From Lunularia cruciata (Eukaryota > Streptophyta > Marchantiopsida > Lunulariales > Lunulariaceae): a stretch of 64,000 nucleotides of DNA. The notes beneath the pieces are model-generated. The model was not told the DNA's origin and did not search any database. It saw only the letters and a program-made list of their open reading frames with translations. Of this stretch, positions 42,821 to 54,900 are shown piece after piece; the first letter of the stretch is position 1, and the number at the start of each line of letters is the position of its first letter. The stretch lies in the NCBI GenBank assembly GCA_948567375.1, contig OX419758.1:8065001-8129000 (forward strand). The letters run 5' to 3'. The position numbers and the translations under genes are program-made.

Positions 42821-43579
42821 TGTAATACCAAGAGCTAACCATATGATCTAGATGTGAAATTTGGTTTGGTAACATCTAGAATGATGTTATACATGATTGG
42901 TCAAAATAGATAAGATAGAAGTATCACCAAAAGAGTACTTCTACTAATAAGTCAAAAACCGAAATAGACGTGAGAACCTTAGAACCAATAGCTAGACATA
43001 TGATTTAAAGGTGAGAATTTGTTTGGTAACATCTGGAAGGATGTTACACATGATGGACTAAACAGATCAGAAAGAGGTATCACCAACAGGGGACTTCTAC
43101 TAATAGAGTAGGAACCAAAATAGGCCTGAAATCTTTGAAGGCAATTTCGGAGGCTTAAACAAATGAATTAGGACTAAAAAATGTGCAAATATAAAAAATG
43201 TGCAAATATCCCCCTCCCAACGGAGGAAAGGCTGGCCTTCCCTCCACCCTACTTTGTCTTGTTGAGAGCTTTCCAATGGTACCTTACTCACGTGATTTTG
43301 AGATTCCTATAAGAAGATTCCCTAAAAGATTCCCTCCGGTCAAAGCTTGTTTGACCAACCAGATAGGACCTCGACCAGACATGTCACCCATCCAAGTAAG
43401 TAATCTAAGGGTGGAGCTTGCTTACATGTCACCTATCTGTGTCCCTAATCCTATGGTGGGGCTTCCTTGGCGGAGATCCTCTTTGTCTATATAATAAAGA
43501 GAAGGTGCTCCCTTGGGGCATTGACTGTTTGAGTGCGCAATCTTTGTTTTCTCTCCTCTCTTGTCCTCGGAGTATTACA
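42821..43579 (+). mobile_element. Solo LTR of family B (plus) with target duplication TTTGG
   Basis: 759 bp, ends TGTAATAC and GTATTACA, flanked by TTTGG at 42,816-42,820 and 43,580-43,584. It interrupts the family-C integrase core between GKFW and the following LGTKLALS block, and the reading sense is restored across it. It has the TATA-like CTATATAATAAAGAG. Confidence 0.92.
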
Positions 43580-44046
43580 TTTGGTAAGCACTCTTCTAGA
43601 TACTTGGCACCAAGCTTGCTTTGTCCACAATCTATCATTCTTAAATTGATAGACAAACTGAACTTGCAAATTGCACCTTGGACTATATGTTTTGTGCCTT
43701 TGTCAACATCACCATACCAATTGGGATGAATGTCTTGCAATTGCGAAGTTTGCATACAATAATTCCAAATATGCAAACACCAATTTCTCTCCTTTCTTCC
43801 TCAATTTTAGCCGAGATCCACTTGTTCCAGATTCCCTTCTTGCTCCTCCTTCATCTCATGTCTCTCATACTTCAACCTTCTTGACTACCATATTTTAATC
43901 CCTCCAACAAGCCAAATCTCACCTCTTTGTTGCCCAAAATAGTCAAAAAAATATGCAAAACACAAGCATTGTGATCTCACCTTTCAAGTTGGCGATAAGG
44001 TCATGCTCTTGTCTAGTAACATACCTCTCCCACTTGATACCCAAGT
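43580..44046 (+). pseudogene. Family-C integrase segment between two solo LTRs
   Basis: This carries the integrase part after the catalytic E region: a LGTKLALS block, a run matching LEDMLRAFV-type sequence, and a linker. It is part of the 38,114-45,213 pseudogene and forms the spacer between the inverted LTR pair. Confidence 0.7.
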
Positions 44047-44804
44047 TGTAATACTCCAAGGATAGGAGACCTGAAGAGAACCATACCATGAGAAACACAC
44101 AATTTCACACTCAAAACCTCCAATGCCCCAAAGGAGCACCTTCTCTTTATTATATAAACAAAGAAGATCTCCTCCAAGGAAGCTCCACCATGGGATTAGG
44201 CACATAGATGGGTGACATGTCAGCAAGCTCTACCCTTGGATTACTTACTTAGATGGGTGACATGTCAATCCTAGTCCTATTTGGTTGGTCAAACAAGCTT
44301 TAGTCAGAGGGAATCGTTTAGGTAATCTTCTTGTAGGAATCTTGAAATCACATGGGTGAGGTACCATTGGAAAGCTTTTGACAAGACAAAGCAAGATGGA
44401 GGAAAAGCTAACCTTTTCTTCATTTGGAGGGAGAAGAGACCACAATTACAAGGCCTAGTTCATCTGTTTAGGCCTCCAAAATTACATTCAAAGATTTCAG
44501 GCATATTTTGGTTCCTACTCTATTAGTAGAAGGCCCCTTTTGGTGATACATCTTTCTGATCTATTTAGTACATCATGTGTAACATCCTTCCAGATGTTAC
44601 CAAACCAATTCTCACCTTAAAATCATATGTCTAGCTATTGGTTCTAAGGTTCTCAAGTCTATTTCAGTTTTTGCCCTATTAGTAGAAGTACTCTTTTGGT
44701 GATACTTCTATCTAATCTATTTTGACCATCATGTAGAATATCATTCTAGATGTTACCAAACCAAATTTTATATCTAGATCATATGGCTAGCTCTTGGTAT
44801 TACA
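44047..44804 (-). mobile_element. Solo LTR of family B (minus) with target duplication CAAGT
   Basis: 758 bp, ends TGTAATAC and GTATTACA, flanked by CAAGT at 44,042-44,046 and 44,805-44,809. Its orientation is opposite to the copy at 42,821. It carries the uninterrupted form of the site where the young family-A element sits in the other LTR. Confidence 0.92.
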
Positions 44805-45007
44805 CAAGTCCATAAACTTGCTCCTAATTGATATCACCCAAATCATCTCTCTTGTTGCTCATCTACTTGCCTTTCCTTGTCATATGCATCTATTTGCCTT
44901 GCCTTGTCATATTCACATTTCCAAGTTGAAACCCTTTGTTCCTCACCCATCTTCTTTTTCCTCTCATGTCCAACCTCCTCCTCCCGTTTCTATCAATGAT
45001 CACAAGG

Positions 45008-45166
45008 AATAAAAAGTTGATCATACCCTTGCGCATTGCCATATCCAACGATGCCGCCAACAACATACAAAGTATAAGGTTTTTTGGAAAGAGTATCCCT
45101 TTCATGATGCCACATGGGAACCTCTTTCTCACCTCCAGAATACACAAATGGCCATCCAAGAGTTTG
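45008..45166 (+). pseudogene. Chromodomain of family-C integrase
   Basis: A continuous frame with one upstream stop reads KVDHTLAH, then YKVFWKEYPFHDATWEPL, then AIQEFE. This is the chromodomain pattern: an aromatic-lined Y.V.WK.Y......TWEP..HL followed by the C-terminal helix. It identifies family C as a chromovirus. It lies shortly before the 3' LTR (45,214), as expected. Confidence 0.8.
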
Positions 45167-45213
45167 AAACTTCATTTGCAACGAGGATGTCACCAATTAG
45201 TGGTGGGAGAATA

Positions 45214-45614
45214 TATAACAAAATGGAGTTTAACAATGAAGTTAGTTAGGATTAACAAAGTAGCAAATAGGCCAAATTAACCTAGAATTTTCTAGAATTT
45301 TCTTGGGAAGCTTCCCAACTAGCATAGCTTACACTCCACGTAGGTAGCTTCTAGAAGCTTCAGACTAGCTTAGCTTGCACGCCAAGTAGGCAGCTTCTAG
45401 AAGGAAGCTTCTTGAGAAGCTTCTTGGGTAACTTGGCTTGCACTCCAAGAAAGCGGTTCAAGAAAACTTCTTGAGAAGCTTCTCTATAGCCTTGTATACT
45501 CCCTATAAATACCAGAGCCAAAGTTCATGCTAGGCATTTGTAGTTTCACTCATTCATATGTTCCAATGTGATCTTCCATTCTCCTACTTCTCTCCTTAGT
45601 CTTGGGTCTTTACA
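45214..45614 (+). mobile_element. Family-C 3' LTR (401 bp)
   Basis: It starts TATAACAAAATGGAG (family start with TG changed to TA) directly after the chromodomain and ends GGGTCTTTACA. It includes the AGCTTCTAGAAG blocks, CCCTATAAATACC as TATA box and GCTAGGCATTTG. Confidence 0.75.
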
Positions 45615-47287
45615 TTATAGACCTTACATTTGAAGCACATCAAGAATTGATATCATTGATGGGAGGAATAACTATAGTTATTTTTATATCAAGCTTGAGT
45701 ACAAACCCAACAAGTTCCATGTCATTTCCAATGCCTTGTCACAACAACTTGACTTCAAGATTCTTTTTGAAGCTCCTATGATAGCAGCAATCACCATGGT
45801 GTTGAAAGACTCAAAGGTAAACAAAGAGTGCAAGATTGCTTTAAAATAGGACCCCTTCCTTCATCTTGTGCAAAGTCATCTTGTAGCACATGATAAGGAG
45901 TACAACACCTTTTCAATCAAAGATATGCTTCTATTTTGTGAGAACCAAATCTACTTTCAAACTTTTGGAGATTTATGATTGGTGCAAATTCAAGAGCACA
46001 TGATTTACTAATTGTTGGTCACATGGAGGTAAGATCCTACAACGACAATGGTGGTGGCCAAACAAAGCACACAAGGTTTGAGAATTTTTTTGATCTGGTG
46101 AGAATTTCCAATGCAGCAAAGCTAGCAACCAAAAACCAATCAGACTACTTTGACTACTCCCATCCCATTTGCCCAATGAGAAAATATGACTTAAATATCA
46201 TCACATCCTTACCAAAGACAAACAATGCAATATAACAATCTTAATGTTTGTTAATAAGTTCAACAAGCATATTCATTTGATGCCTATCATAGATAAAGTT
46301 AGCGGATGTAATAACATTGGCCTTGATATACTTCAACATTGTTTTCAAGCACCATGGGGTACGTTGGGTTCTTATCTTTGATCATGAACTTCAATTTATT
46401 AGTAAATCTTTTGGCAAATGCTCTTGCAGCTACTTGGCACTAAGCTTGCCTTGTTTATGGCCTATCATCCTCAAATTGATAGAAAACTGAACAAGCCTAT
46501 CACACTTTGGAAGATATGCTATTTGCTTTTGTTAATATTTATCACACCAATTAAGATACTTGTCTTATGGTTGTCAAATTTTCCTATACTAATTCCAAGT
46601 AAGCAAGTATCATATTCTCTCCATTTTGTCTCAATTATGGCAAAGGTCCACTTGTTCTAGATTCTCTATTTGCTCCATTGCCGTCTCAGGTTCCCAACTT
46701 CTTGTCCATGTTTTTTGTATCCTTACAACAAGCTAAGTCTCATCTTCTTGTTGCTCAAAATTGGAAAAAATAATTAATTGAGAGACATAATCATGATCTC
46801 ACCTTTGAAGTAGGTGAAGGGGTCATGCTCTACTAAAGTAATCTCTCTATCTCTATCTCTCTCTTGATGCACAAGTTCATAAACTTATTCCAACTTGGAT
46901 AGGCCCATTTGATATCACTCACATCATTTCTCCTGATGCCTAGAAACTTGTAATTCCTAGTCATATGTGTATCTATATTTTCTTCCATGTTTTGAAGTTA
47001 AAATCCTTTGTTTTTAACCCATCTTCCTCTCTTACTCATACCCAACCTCTTCCTCCTCCAATCCTTATTAAAAATCATGAAGCATATGAAGTTGACCATA
47101 TTTTTGCCCAAAGAGATATCCAATATGGTTGCCATAGACAAATTGAGTATAAGGTCCTCTAGAAGGGGTATTTGCTTCACAATGTCACATAGATAACACC
47201 TTTCTCATCTCCAAAATGCTCAAACAACCATAAGAGTTTGACAACTCCATGGCAATGAGAACATCATTAACTAGCAATAGTGGAATA
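45615..47287 (+). pseudogene. Second decayed family-C fragment (RNase H end to chromodomain)
   Basis: It opens inside the end of RNase H (LEYKPNKFHVIS block near 45,700). It runs through degraded integrase, with a GGGQTKH zinc-finger remnant near 46,050 and an LDLITSLPKT-like block near 46,190. It ends with a chromodomain (47,080-47,245: YEVDHIFAQ, then EYKVL, KGYLLHN) carrying two stops. Its parallel order to 38,114-45,213 shows a second copy joined at an LTR, which suggests LTR-mediated tandem joining or nested insertion followed by deletion. Confidence 0.7.
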
Positions 47288-47707
47288 TGTAATAATATGG
47301 AGGTAACAAATGAGTCAATAGAGGCTAATGATTTAGTAAAATAAGCCAAGTATAGCTAAGAATTCTAAGAATGTTCTAAAAGAACCTAGGAAGCTTCTCG
47401 GTGAGAAGCTTTTGGGTACCTTCCAAGGATTAGGTAACTTGTACACTAAATTAATGGTTAGCTTAGCTTGTATGCCAAGTAGACAACTTCTAAAAGAAAA
47501 CTTCCTTAGAAGCTTCTTGGTTAGTTTAGCTTGCACTCCAAGGAGGCAACTTCAAGAAGGAAATTTCCTTGGAATCTTGTATTGCTTCACTATAAATACC
47601 AAAGCCCAAGCTCATGTTAGGCATTTGGAGTTTCCTTACTTTAGATTTCCAATGTGATCTTCCACTTTGATATTCCATTCTCCTATTTCTCTCCTTGGTC
47701 TTTTACA
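47288..47707 (+). mobile_element. Family-C LTR (420 bp)
   Basis: It starts TGTAATAATATGGAG right after the second chromodomain and ends CTTGGTCTTTTACA. The TATA-like CTATAAATACC is near 47,590. Confidence 0.8.
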
Positions 47708-49015
47708 CTCCTACTCCCAAGATGGTATCTTTCTTATACCAAAGGGGGGTTATGCAAAGTGCAAAGAGGTGGTTGGTGTATTTGTAGTTTCCAAGTAGGA
47801 TTTTGGATTACTCTACCAGAGGAGTCTATTTGGGCTGCATGTTACAAGAAACAAGTTTAACCATATGATACTATATATTCTACTAAATTATGATGGTATA
47901 GAATATTTGGTCAGGTTGGAGAGTGTAATAAAGTAACACTAGCACTACATCCTTTGTTTATGGCTAGTCCCATTGACAAGACCATCCCTTCCTTACACTT
48001 ATTACACCCTTTAGGAAGAGAAAGAGTATCATTAGAGGTCTTAGACTATAAACATGAGCAACCTTATGTTTGGATAGGTCAATTTTTGCACAGGTGTTGT
48101 GCATTGCAGCATGTTTCTCCTTAGGAGGTTTATCAAGGATGGCATATGAGCATCTTAGAGATTACTTTTAGGTTGATTACACTCTAGTGGTTGAGTTGTT
48201 TTAGGTAGTAAGGAGAGAGATTCTTACATCAATTAATCAAGTTTTAGGTGGTAGTTAACTTCTCAAGGTAGAGAATGACACATGGTACAAAGAATACTTA
48301 CCATTGAGGAGTTCTTTTTTGTCTTGTTAGTCATACCATTATCTTTCAACATTTTTCTCACTTTAGTCCATATTAATTTGGAGTTGTTACATCCAAAGGT
48401 TATGAGGCTATATCTTTAGACATTAGAGCAGTCCTAGATATTCCACATGGAGTGGGTAGTTTTACAAGTGGAAGTTGAGAATGATTTAAAAGTATCTCAC
48501 ATGTATCCATCCATCTTTAGAGAACTTAAGGAGGCCGATGGATCCTTGGTGAGTCTTATTCCTTTTGTGTGGTTCTTGTATGATTCTCCTTTTTCCCATT
48601 ATTATCATCATGGTTTCTCATAAGAAGGAATCAACACCTTGGAGTTGGTTATCAATATACAATAGAAAAATTCATTTAGTAGGATCTTTATTTTCCATGG
48701 TTCACTTAGAGTTCTTTTATCCACTAATTTGGCCTTGCCAAGTTGTGCATTGCACTCCTTGGTAGACAAAATTATATATCATGGTCTTATAGATAAGATT
48801 AAGGGCCTTTGATTCCTTGACTATAGAGCTTCATCTTGTATACTTGAGAGTTAAGGTGTCAGAGTATGGAGTATGGTCCCCTTCAAGTGTCCTCCTTCAC
48901 CTCTAGCTTCTAATCACTTCTATAGATGGCGTACATATTCTTGGAGTATTAGTAAGATTTGAGGATTTTATCACAAGTTTCTTAGATGCAATAAAATAAT
49001 ATGGATTATCATATA

Positions 49016-49587
49016 TGTAATAATATAGAGTTAGAAAAAGCTAAATAGAGCTAAAAATGATATAGTTTTGTAGATAGCTAGGAAAATCTAAGAATGTTCT
49101 AGAAGCATCCAAGGAGCTTTTAAGAAATTTCTAAGGGTTGAGTAATTTGTATGCCAAGTTGATGATTAGTTTAGCTTGTATGCCAAGTAAATAGTTAGAT
49201 TGGCTCATATGCTAAATAAATGACTATCTTAGCTTGTATGTCAAGTAAAAAACTAGATTAGCTTGTATGCCAAGTAATAACTAGCTTAGCTTTTATGCCA
49301 AGTAAATGGCTAGCTTAGCTTGTATGCCAAGTAATAACTAGCTTAGCTTTTATGCCAAGTAAATGGCTAGCTTAGCTTGTATGTCAAGTAAATGGCTAGC
49401 TTAGCTTGTACTCCAAGTAAGGTAGCTTCTAGAAGAAACCTTCCTTGGAATGTTTTTGCGAGCCTTATACCTAAGTTGCCTATAAATATAAAAGCTGAGC
49501 TTAGGCTAGGGATTTGTGGAGTTTTCTTCAAGCAAGAGTTTACAATGTGATATTCCATTCTCCTATTTCTCCCCTTGGTCTTTTTCA
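49016..49587 (+). mobile_element. Family-C solo-type LTR enlarged by a tandem array (572 bp)
   Basis: It starts TGTAATAATATAGAG and ends CTTGGTCTTTTTCA, with the GCTAGGGATTTGTGGAG block and CTATAAATA TATA box. It is longer than the 291-420 bp sister LTRs because of a 29-bp array in its middle. Flanks (ATATA left, TGGTG right) show no target duplication. Confidence 0.7.
49149..49430 (+). repeat. Tandem array, 28-29 bp unit, about 10 copies
   Basis: The repeating core is GTATGCCAAGTAAATGGC followed by TAGCTTAGCTT. Units alternate between 29 and 28 bases in the middle, showing a two-unit higher-order repeat. Sister LTRs have one or two units (e.g. TTAGCTTGTATGCCAAGTAG at 47,460), so the expansion is local. 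Confidence 0.88.
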
Positions 49588-50880
49588 TGGTGCCTTTGTC
49601 AAAGGATATTATTCGTGTCAATGACTTTCCTCTACCAAACATCCACAATTGGCATGTGGTATACCTCAAGTAATGCACGTTGACCAACTTACCTACTTTG
49701 CATATTCACTCTTCTCTAATCTTACTATTAGGTTTGAGAGCTGATGATAGGATGATAGGAGGACTATGGAAGTTTTTGGTGATATCATTGGACCAAAGAC
49801 ATTTGAGTAGGTGATAGGGGATTTAGCATATAGACAAACATATCTATTGATCTCATGCAAAAGGGTAGGCTATTATTTATGGAGTGGACAATACTTATAG
49901 CATGTTTTTGGTAGTTGGGCTTGACATCTTTACTTTTCTCCTCTTTTATGGTTGCTAATAGGCCAATTTTGGAGACATATGTGACCAAGGTAGAGTATGG
50001 ATCCTTTTCTATCCAAGTGTTACTGAGGCAAACAAGAGATGGGGTATCTCCACAAGTCCAATATGGTCTTATATCCTTTTCTTCCTTACCTTCTAATTTG
50101 ACCAAAGGTTTGTAGTCTTCCTTGATGGATCTACAATTTCAACATATGCTATATTCTCTCTTAGGTGACTCGGGTATTCCTTGTGCTACTAGATCATGCT
50201 CTTGCTCTTGCTCTAGCAAGAGTGTAGGCTCTTGGATCCTAGCTCAACCATGCATCAGGTCATTTTGACTTGCACCAATTATTTTGTCTATAGTGATGAG
50301 GTTTTGACTAGGTTTGGTCTACACATTTATATTTTCATAACTCACTTGTGAATGTTGTTATACACTAGTTGCAACAGTGGTCCATATGATTTAGTGTCCT
50401 TTTGGAGGACAAAGGATAGATAACAAGACGCTATCAAGGATATAATGTTCGCCATGGGAAGAGAGAGTGGATACCTTGCTTGGAGGGAGTGTTGGTATGC
50501 TTTGTAGATGATAAGAGTTAAGGCAAACTTATACTTGGTCCGAGATAATCAGGTGATAGTATTTGATGTTGTTGTTACGGACCCTACCCATGATGCAATT
50601 TTAGAGAGAGTGATTACTCATCCTCTTGGATAGGCAACAAGCAGAGGGGCAATGTGCAAGGTCCTCAAGTATAGGAATATGTAGCCGAGTATTACCTTAT
50701 GCAATCCTTGAGGAGAGCAATCACACTAGGTGATGCTTCTTTGGATGTTCCAATAATTTGTAGACAATATGACTTGCATAGCTCAAACATCTAGGTGCAA
50801 TAGGGAAGATTTATCATATCGATGCTATTGGTGTTTAGCTCCATTTTACCTCTTATTTCTTATTTCCTTATAGCTTGATG

Positions 50881-51935
50881 GTGTTTTTCTATTCCTATCC
50901 TTCTTGTTATTCTAAGTTGCCTTTCTCCTTAGAATGATAGTACAAAAATCTTCTTTCATCAATAGGAAATGATTTTTGAAAGCTTCAAACTGATCAGTCA
51001 AATCTTACTCTTTATTCAAGTAGCTTTGTTTTTATATCAAATGCCACCTTCCATATATAGATTTGATGGTGATTGAGACATTTACGGTTGATAGGTAAGA
51101 AAAAGCGCTTTTTGGAACTAAAAATCTATAATTTTCAAGTTGCAAGTACATAGCTTGGGTTCAATATTAATATAGAAGAAACAGGATAAAATGATAAATT
51201 TTTCCATTTCTAGTAACTCAATATGAAACTAAATTCAAACCTCAGAGATGGTAAAAATAATAACCCAATAGCAAATCAGATTCAGAAAAGAATAAAAGTA
51301 AATGGGGCAACCAAAATTAGCACAGACCACCCATAGTGAAAATCAAATCACAATCTAGATTGCATGAAAGACATAGTGATTCAATAGTAATAGCTTAAAT
51401 ATTCTCTTGTCAAGTTCTGAAAATACAAAACAAATTACTCTGACAGGAACAAACTACCAAAAAACTTGTCTGGTCCGTAGTCCAGCCTAAATCAAATTTG
51501 CTACGAGTATAATGCAACTGCTTGCTACATTCCATACATACGCACCTTCGAGTGTATAAACCGCTGTTACATGCTTGATATACCATCCGTCCAACCTGGA
51601 TGGATTTATCTCACGTTGTCTGGAAACTATCTTACCTTAAACGGCTGCACGTGGTACAACTTTTGGTGCAGCAACAGCTTGACATCCAATCGTGAGTGCC
51701 ATGTAAGCATCCGACTGATGCCCTGCTCCTAACTGCTTGAGGACGAATTGTGTAGAATAATTAGCCTAAGGACCAAATCAGTGCACGCCAGATCAGCTTC
51801 CAATTCATCCTGTAGAGAGCCCGAGCGTTTGTAGAGTGCACTGAAGATTGAAGCAGCGCGTAGACGTCTACAGAAATTTCCAGAGGAGAGCAGAAAGTCA
51901 TAGGGAGAGAGTGACGAGACGAGACGTGAAAGAGG
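50881..51935. other. Upstream region of the PRAT-family gene
   Basis: No frame or repeat recognised. It should hold the promoter and 5' UTR of the gene starting at 51,936. A TATA-like TGTATAAAC at about 51,553-51,561 is the only core-promoter candidate I noticed, and it is weak evidence. The last 100 bases are purine-rich, as is common for plant 5' UTRs. Confidence 0.45.
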
Positions 51936-54900
51936 ATGGATCTACGGGATTTGTATGAAACTGGTCCGCCTTGTATGTCCCGGGCAGTTGATGGCTTCGT
52001 TCGCATTGGAACAGTAAGGTTCTTTCCTTTGGATTTGGCAGAAATTTCTAATGCAGCGGAAGTGCTTGTTTTGTCTTGGGTGTTCGATTCTTGTTGCTTC
52101 TGATCAGTGGAGAGTTTTGTGTAAATTGATGACCCTTCAAGTCCTTTGATAGTGTGTCGAGTGAATCTCCTCAAACATTTGCCTTTGAATAAATTGGATT
52201 ATCAATCTGTCTTTAAACCCCTCATTCTGTAAATTGTCTATCTGCAGAATGATGGACGTAGTAGCATTGAGAGTTCAAAGTATTACTCAATGTGATTCAT
52301 ATTTACATGTATAGCACGTCAAGTTGTCCCTTTCAGGATTTTGTATCGATTGTCATCCTCTTGTAGGCTTTTTGTGGCTGTGCTGATTGTTGGATCTCGT
52401 GATTTCTTTCTTTTCTTACAGGGAAAAGTTTTCTGGAGTAACCTTTTCCTTGAGTCATTTTGTTTGACTCCTTGATGCTCCGAATAGTGATATATAGTTG
52501 GTATGATACTACAGCAACGAACGTTACTAGAGTTGCACTGCACAACTTTAGGGTTTCTATATGTGCATTTCCTCTATAGACAGATATGGTGTCTCCTGTC
52601 TTTGCTTGCCAGCTTCAATTCTGTTTATGGAGCAGGGACGTGTTTCCAAAACTAACATGGCGTCTCTGCACTTCAAAAGAGTTCCCGTTTGGCTTTCACC
52701 GATTCTGCAGCAGCAACTTTCTCGCCTTTAACATCGAGCATTCAATCCACTATAGGAATGATTCTGGAATTTAGTAGCTCGCAGTAGACTAACTGATTCA
52801 AGAAATATAACATCATGAGTACACGCAACATTCAACCCGTTATGTTGCCCAAGCTTATTTGCTTGGTTCAAGTGAGTCCGACCAAGTGGGCCATTGTTTT
52901 TGTACTAACAATTAAAGCTTAATACTCATGTGTAGGCAGGACTTGCTTGGGGAGCTTTCATGGGCTCCTACGATGCGACTAAAGAGGGTGCGTGTGCATG
53001 ATGTCTGGACGTTGTTTGTGTACTGTTCTCGCTAGTGTTGACCTTGAACTACTGGTATTGCAGTGACACGCTATGACCGACTTATGAGGACTTACCCATT
53101 TTACTAGGTGTACAATAAACTGATGTAGCCTATTGAACAATGCATCGCATTTGCGCAAATTGTTGATTCAGGACACAAAGGGACTGCTCGAGGTTTATAC
53201 GTGGTAAGCTAACGACGCCTTAGCAAGGCTATACATGTTGCACATCCTAAGCGTTTGGAATTGATCTACACTATACCTTGGTAAGCTAGAGTGGTCCAAT
53301 AGGACCATATATGCTTTGCTTAATGTTACCTGCTTCTGGTTTACACCATTTCAATGCGTGTAAGTAGTTTATAGTGTTTCAATGGTTCCTATGTTCTATA
53401 GCTGAAAGCTTTAGTTGATGTTGCTCCTATCATTGTATACTTGATTCCAGGCAAAGTCTGTAGCGCGGAATGGCCTGGGATGGGGTAAGTAGAAGAATGG
53501 TGACCGTCCACGTTGCTATGATGTTGTTTTGCGTTTAAATAGTACATAGTACATACTTTTAAATTGTATCTGTCGATTGTTAATAGCCCAAGTGTTTTAT
53601 TCAGATTTTGGAATCTTGAAGCTTGATAGTTACGACTTTAAAAACCTACCTTAAGAGGGACTTATTCGGTGCACTCTATCGTCGATTGTGCAGGCTTTTT
53701 TGCCGGAATGTACCTAGGATTGAACTGCGGAGTTGAAACAGTGAGGAGGAAGAGCGATTGGGTTCGTTAAACTCTTCTATGACCTTGTCTGAGTTGAATT
53801 GTTTTTTTACGACTATAAGTAGTTAACAGAGGAGCTCGGATGGAGCGTAGTGATGTTTCTGTCATACGCCTGTCGTATATCGGTCCTTACATTCAATGGT
53901 TGATTGGAGGCTGTGTGTTGTGATCAGGAAACAGTGGTTTTCGTATCCGTCATGATACTTGAAACGATTATTTATAAACATGTAACATGTTTATATATAG
54001 TTTACTATGGCTGCCCTCTGCTTCCCTTAGCTGTTTAGCGTCTCAGGGCTCCAGTGTCCATAGCTCTGGTGGTGATATACTCTATATCCTGTCCTCTTAC
54101 GCTTCACTCTCGTTACACTGTTACACTTCGACCCGTTTCTGCAGCCACATCATCCGAGAACTCTTGTTTTATTCCACTCCTCCATTCCCCAACTAATTCC
54201 CTCCCTAGTATTTTCCCTTCGCTCTTTGACTGCTTCCTGCTTCGACCTCTCGTGTCTACTGTGTTCCTACCTGACTCCAGCGCAAGTTCTTAATCTTTGT
54301 TCACACACTGCTTACTGGCGGGCTCTTACATTACGTTTCCTATTCCTCGCTATCAATTGCATAGATGCTCTCAATTTCACGTTCTTTACTAGATTTCACA
54401 TTCTTTACTAGTCCATCGGCCACCTGTTATTCTCAATTTGTTTGCATTATGCCTTTGCTGCAGGTTACATTCGATGCATTCTCTTATTCTCAATTTGTTT
54501 GAATTATGCCTTTGCTGCAGGTTACATTCAATGCATTCTACCCTAGGGATTTAACAATACTCTAGCATTGTGATTCATGTACATACGCTTATAGGGCATT
54601 TGCACTTCATGAGTTCTGGATAACCCGTTCTGGGAACGGCTTCTGCTCTCATATACCTATATATATCCATGTTTATCCATCTGGTCTCAGGACTCAAGCG
54701 TCCATAGCGCTTGTTGCGATATACTTTATATCCTGTCCTATTTCGCTTCACTCTTGTTACCCTGTTACACTTCGACAGGTTTCTGCAGCCACACCATCCA
54801 ATAGCTCTCGCATTGTTTCACTCCTCCATTCCCCAACAAATTCCCTCCCTATTATTTTTCCTTCGCTCTTTGCCTGATTCCTGGTTCAGCCTCTCGTGTT

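Larger units (their letters stand above)
38114..45213 (+). pseudogene. Decayed family-C chromovirus pol (RT to chromodomain)
   Basis: Plus-strand blocks in order begin with reverse transcriptase (38,114-38,400), with a VIPFGLTNA block and the VVFLDDFLIYS catalytic box. RNase H (38,660-39,020) has VDFDASNFAIGAML and LEYKPS blocks. The integrase zinc finger (39,260-39,410) has GHMGRDKILGTL, WWPNMSQDV and a following cysteine pair region. The integrase core resumes after a 3.1-kb insertion (42,534-42,820: a SLDLITSLPKT block and the second catalytic D region). It continues past a solo B LTR (43,580-44,046) and, past a second solo LTR, reaches the chromodomain (45,008-45,166). Many stops and shifts are present. 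RT N-terminus and gag are absent because the B element interrupts it. Confidence 0.8.
47708..50880 (+). mobile_element. Non-LTR retrotransposon remnant, copy 2
   Basis: Same family as the minus-strand copy at 4265-5965. The reverse transcriptase block (ADGSLVSLIPF) is near 48,540, the FGDII..K.FE block near 49,780, the zinc/H region near 50,330-50,500 and the endonuclease-like HDAILERVITHPL and LKYR blocks near 50,590-50,680. The 3' region is shared to about 50,880. It includes sequence 5' of what copy 1 retains. A family-C LTR with flanking rearrangement splits it at 49,016-49,587. Stops are abundant. Confidence 0.6.

Noticed and set aside
42821-44804. A DNA transposon with ~750-bp terminal inverted repeats
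   Set aside because: Each half has its own, different 5-bp target duplication and complete ends, and the spacer is the host integrase gene. They are two independent solo LTRs.
49149-49430. CRISPR-like array
   Set aside because: The units are contiguous without unique spacers, and they lie in a plant LTR. It is a minisatellite.
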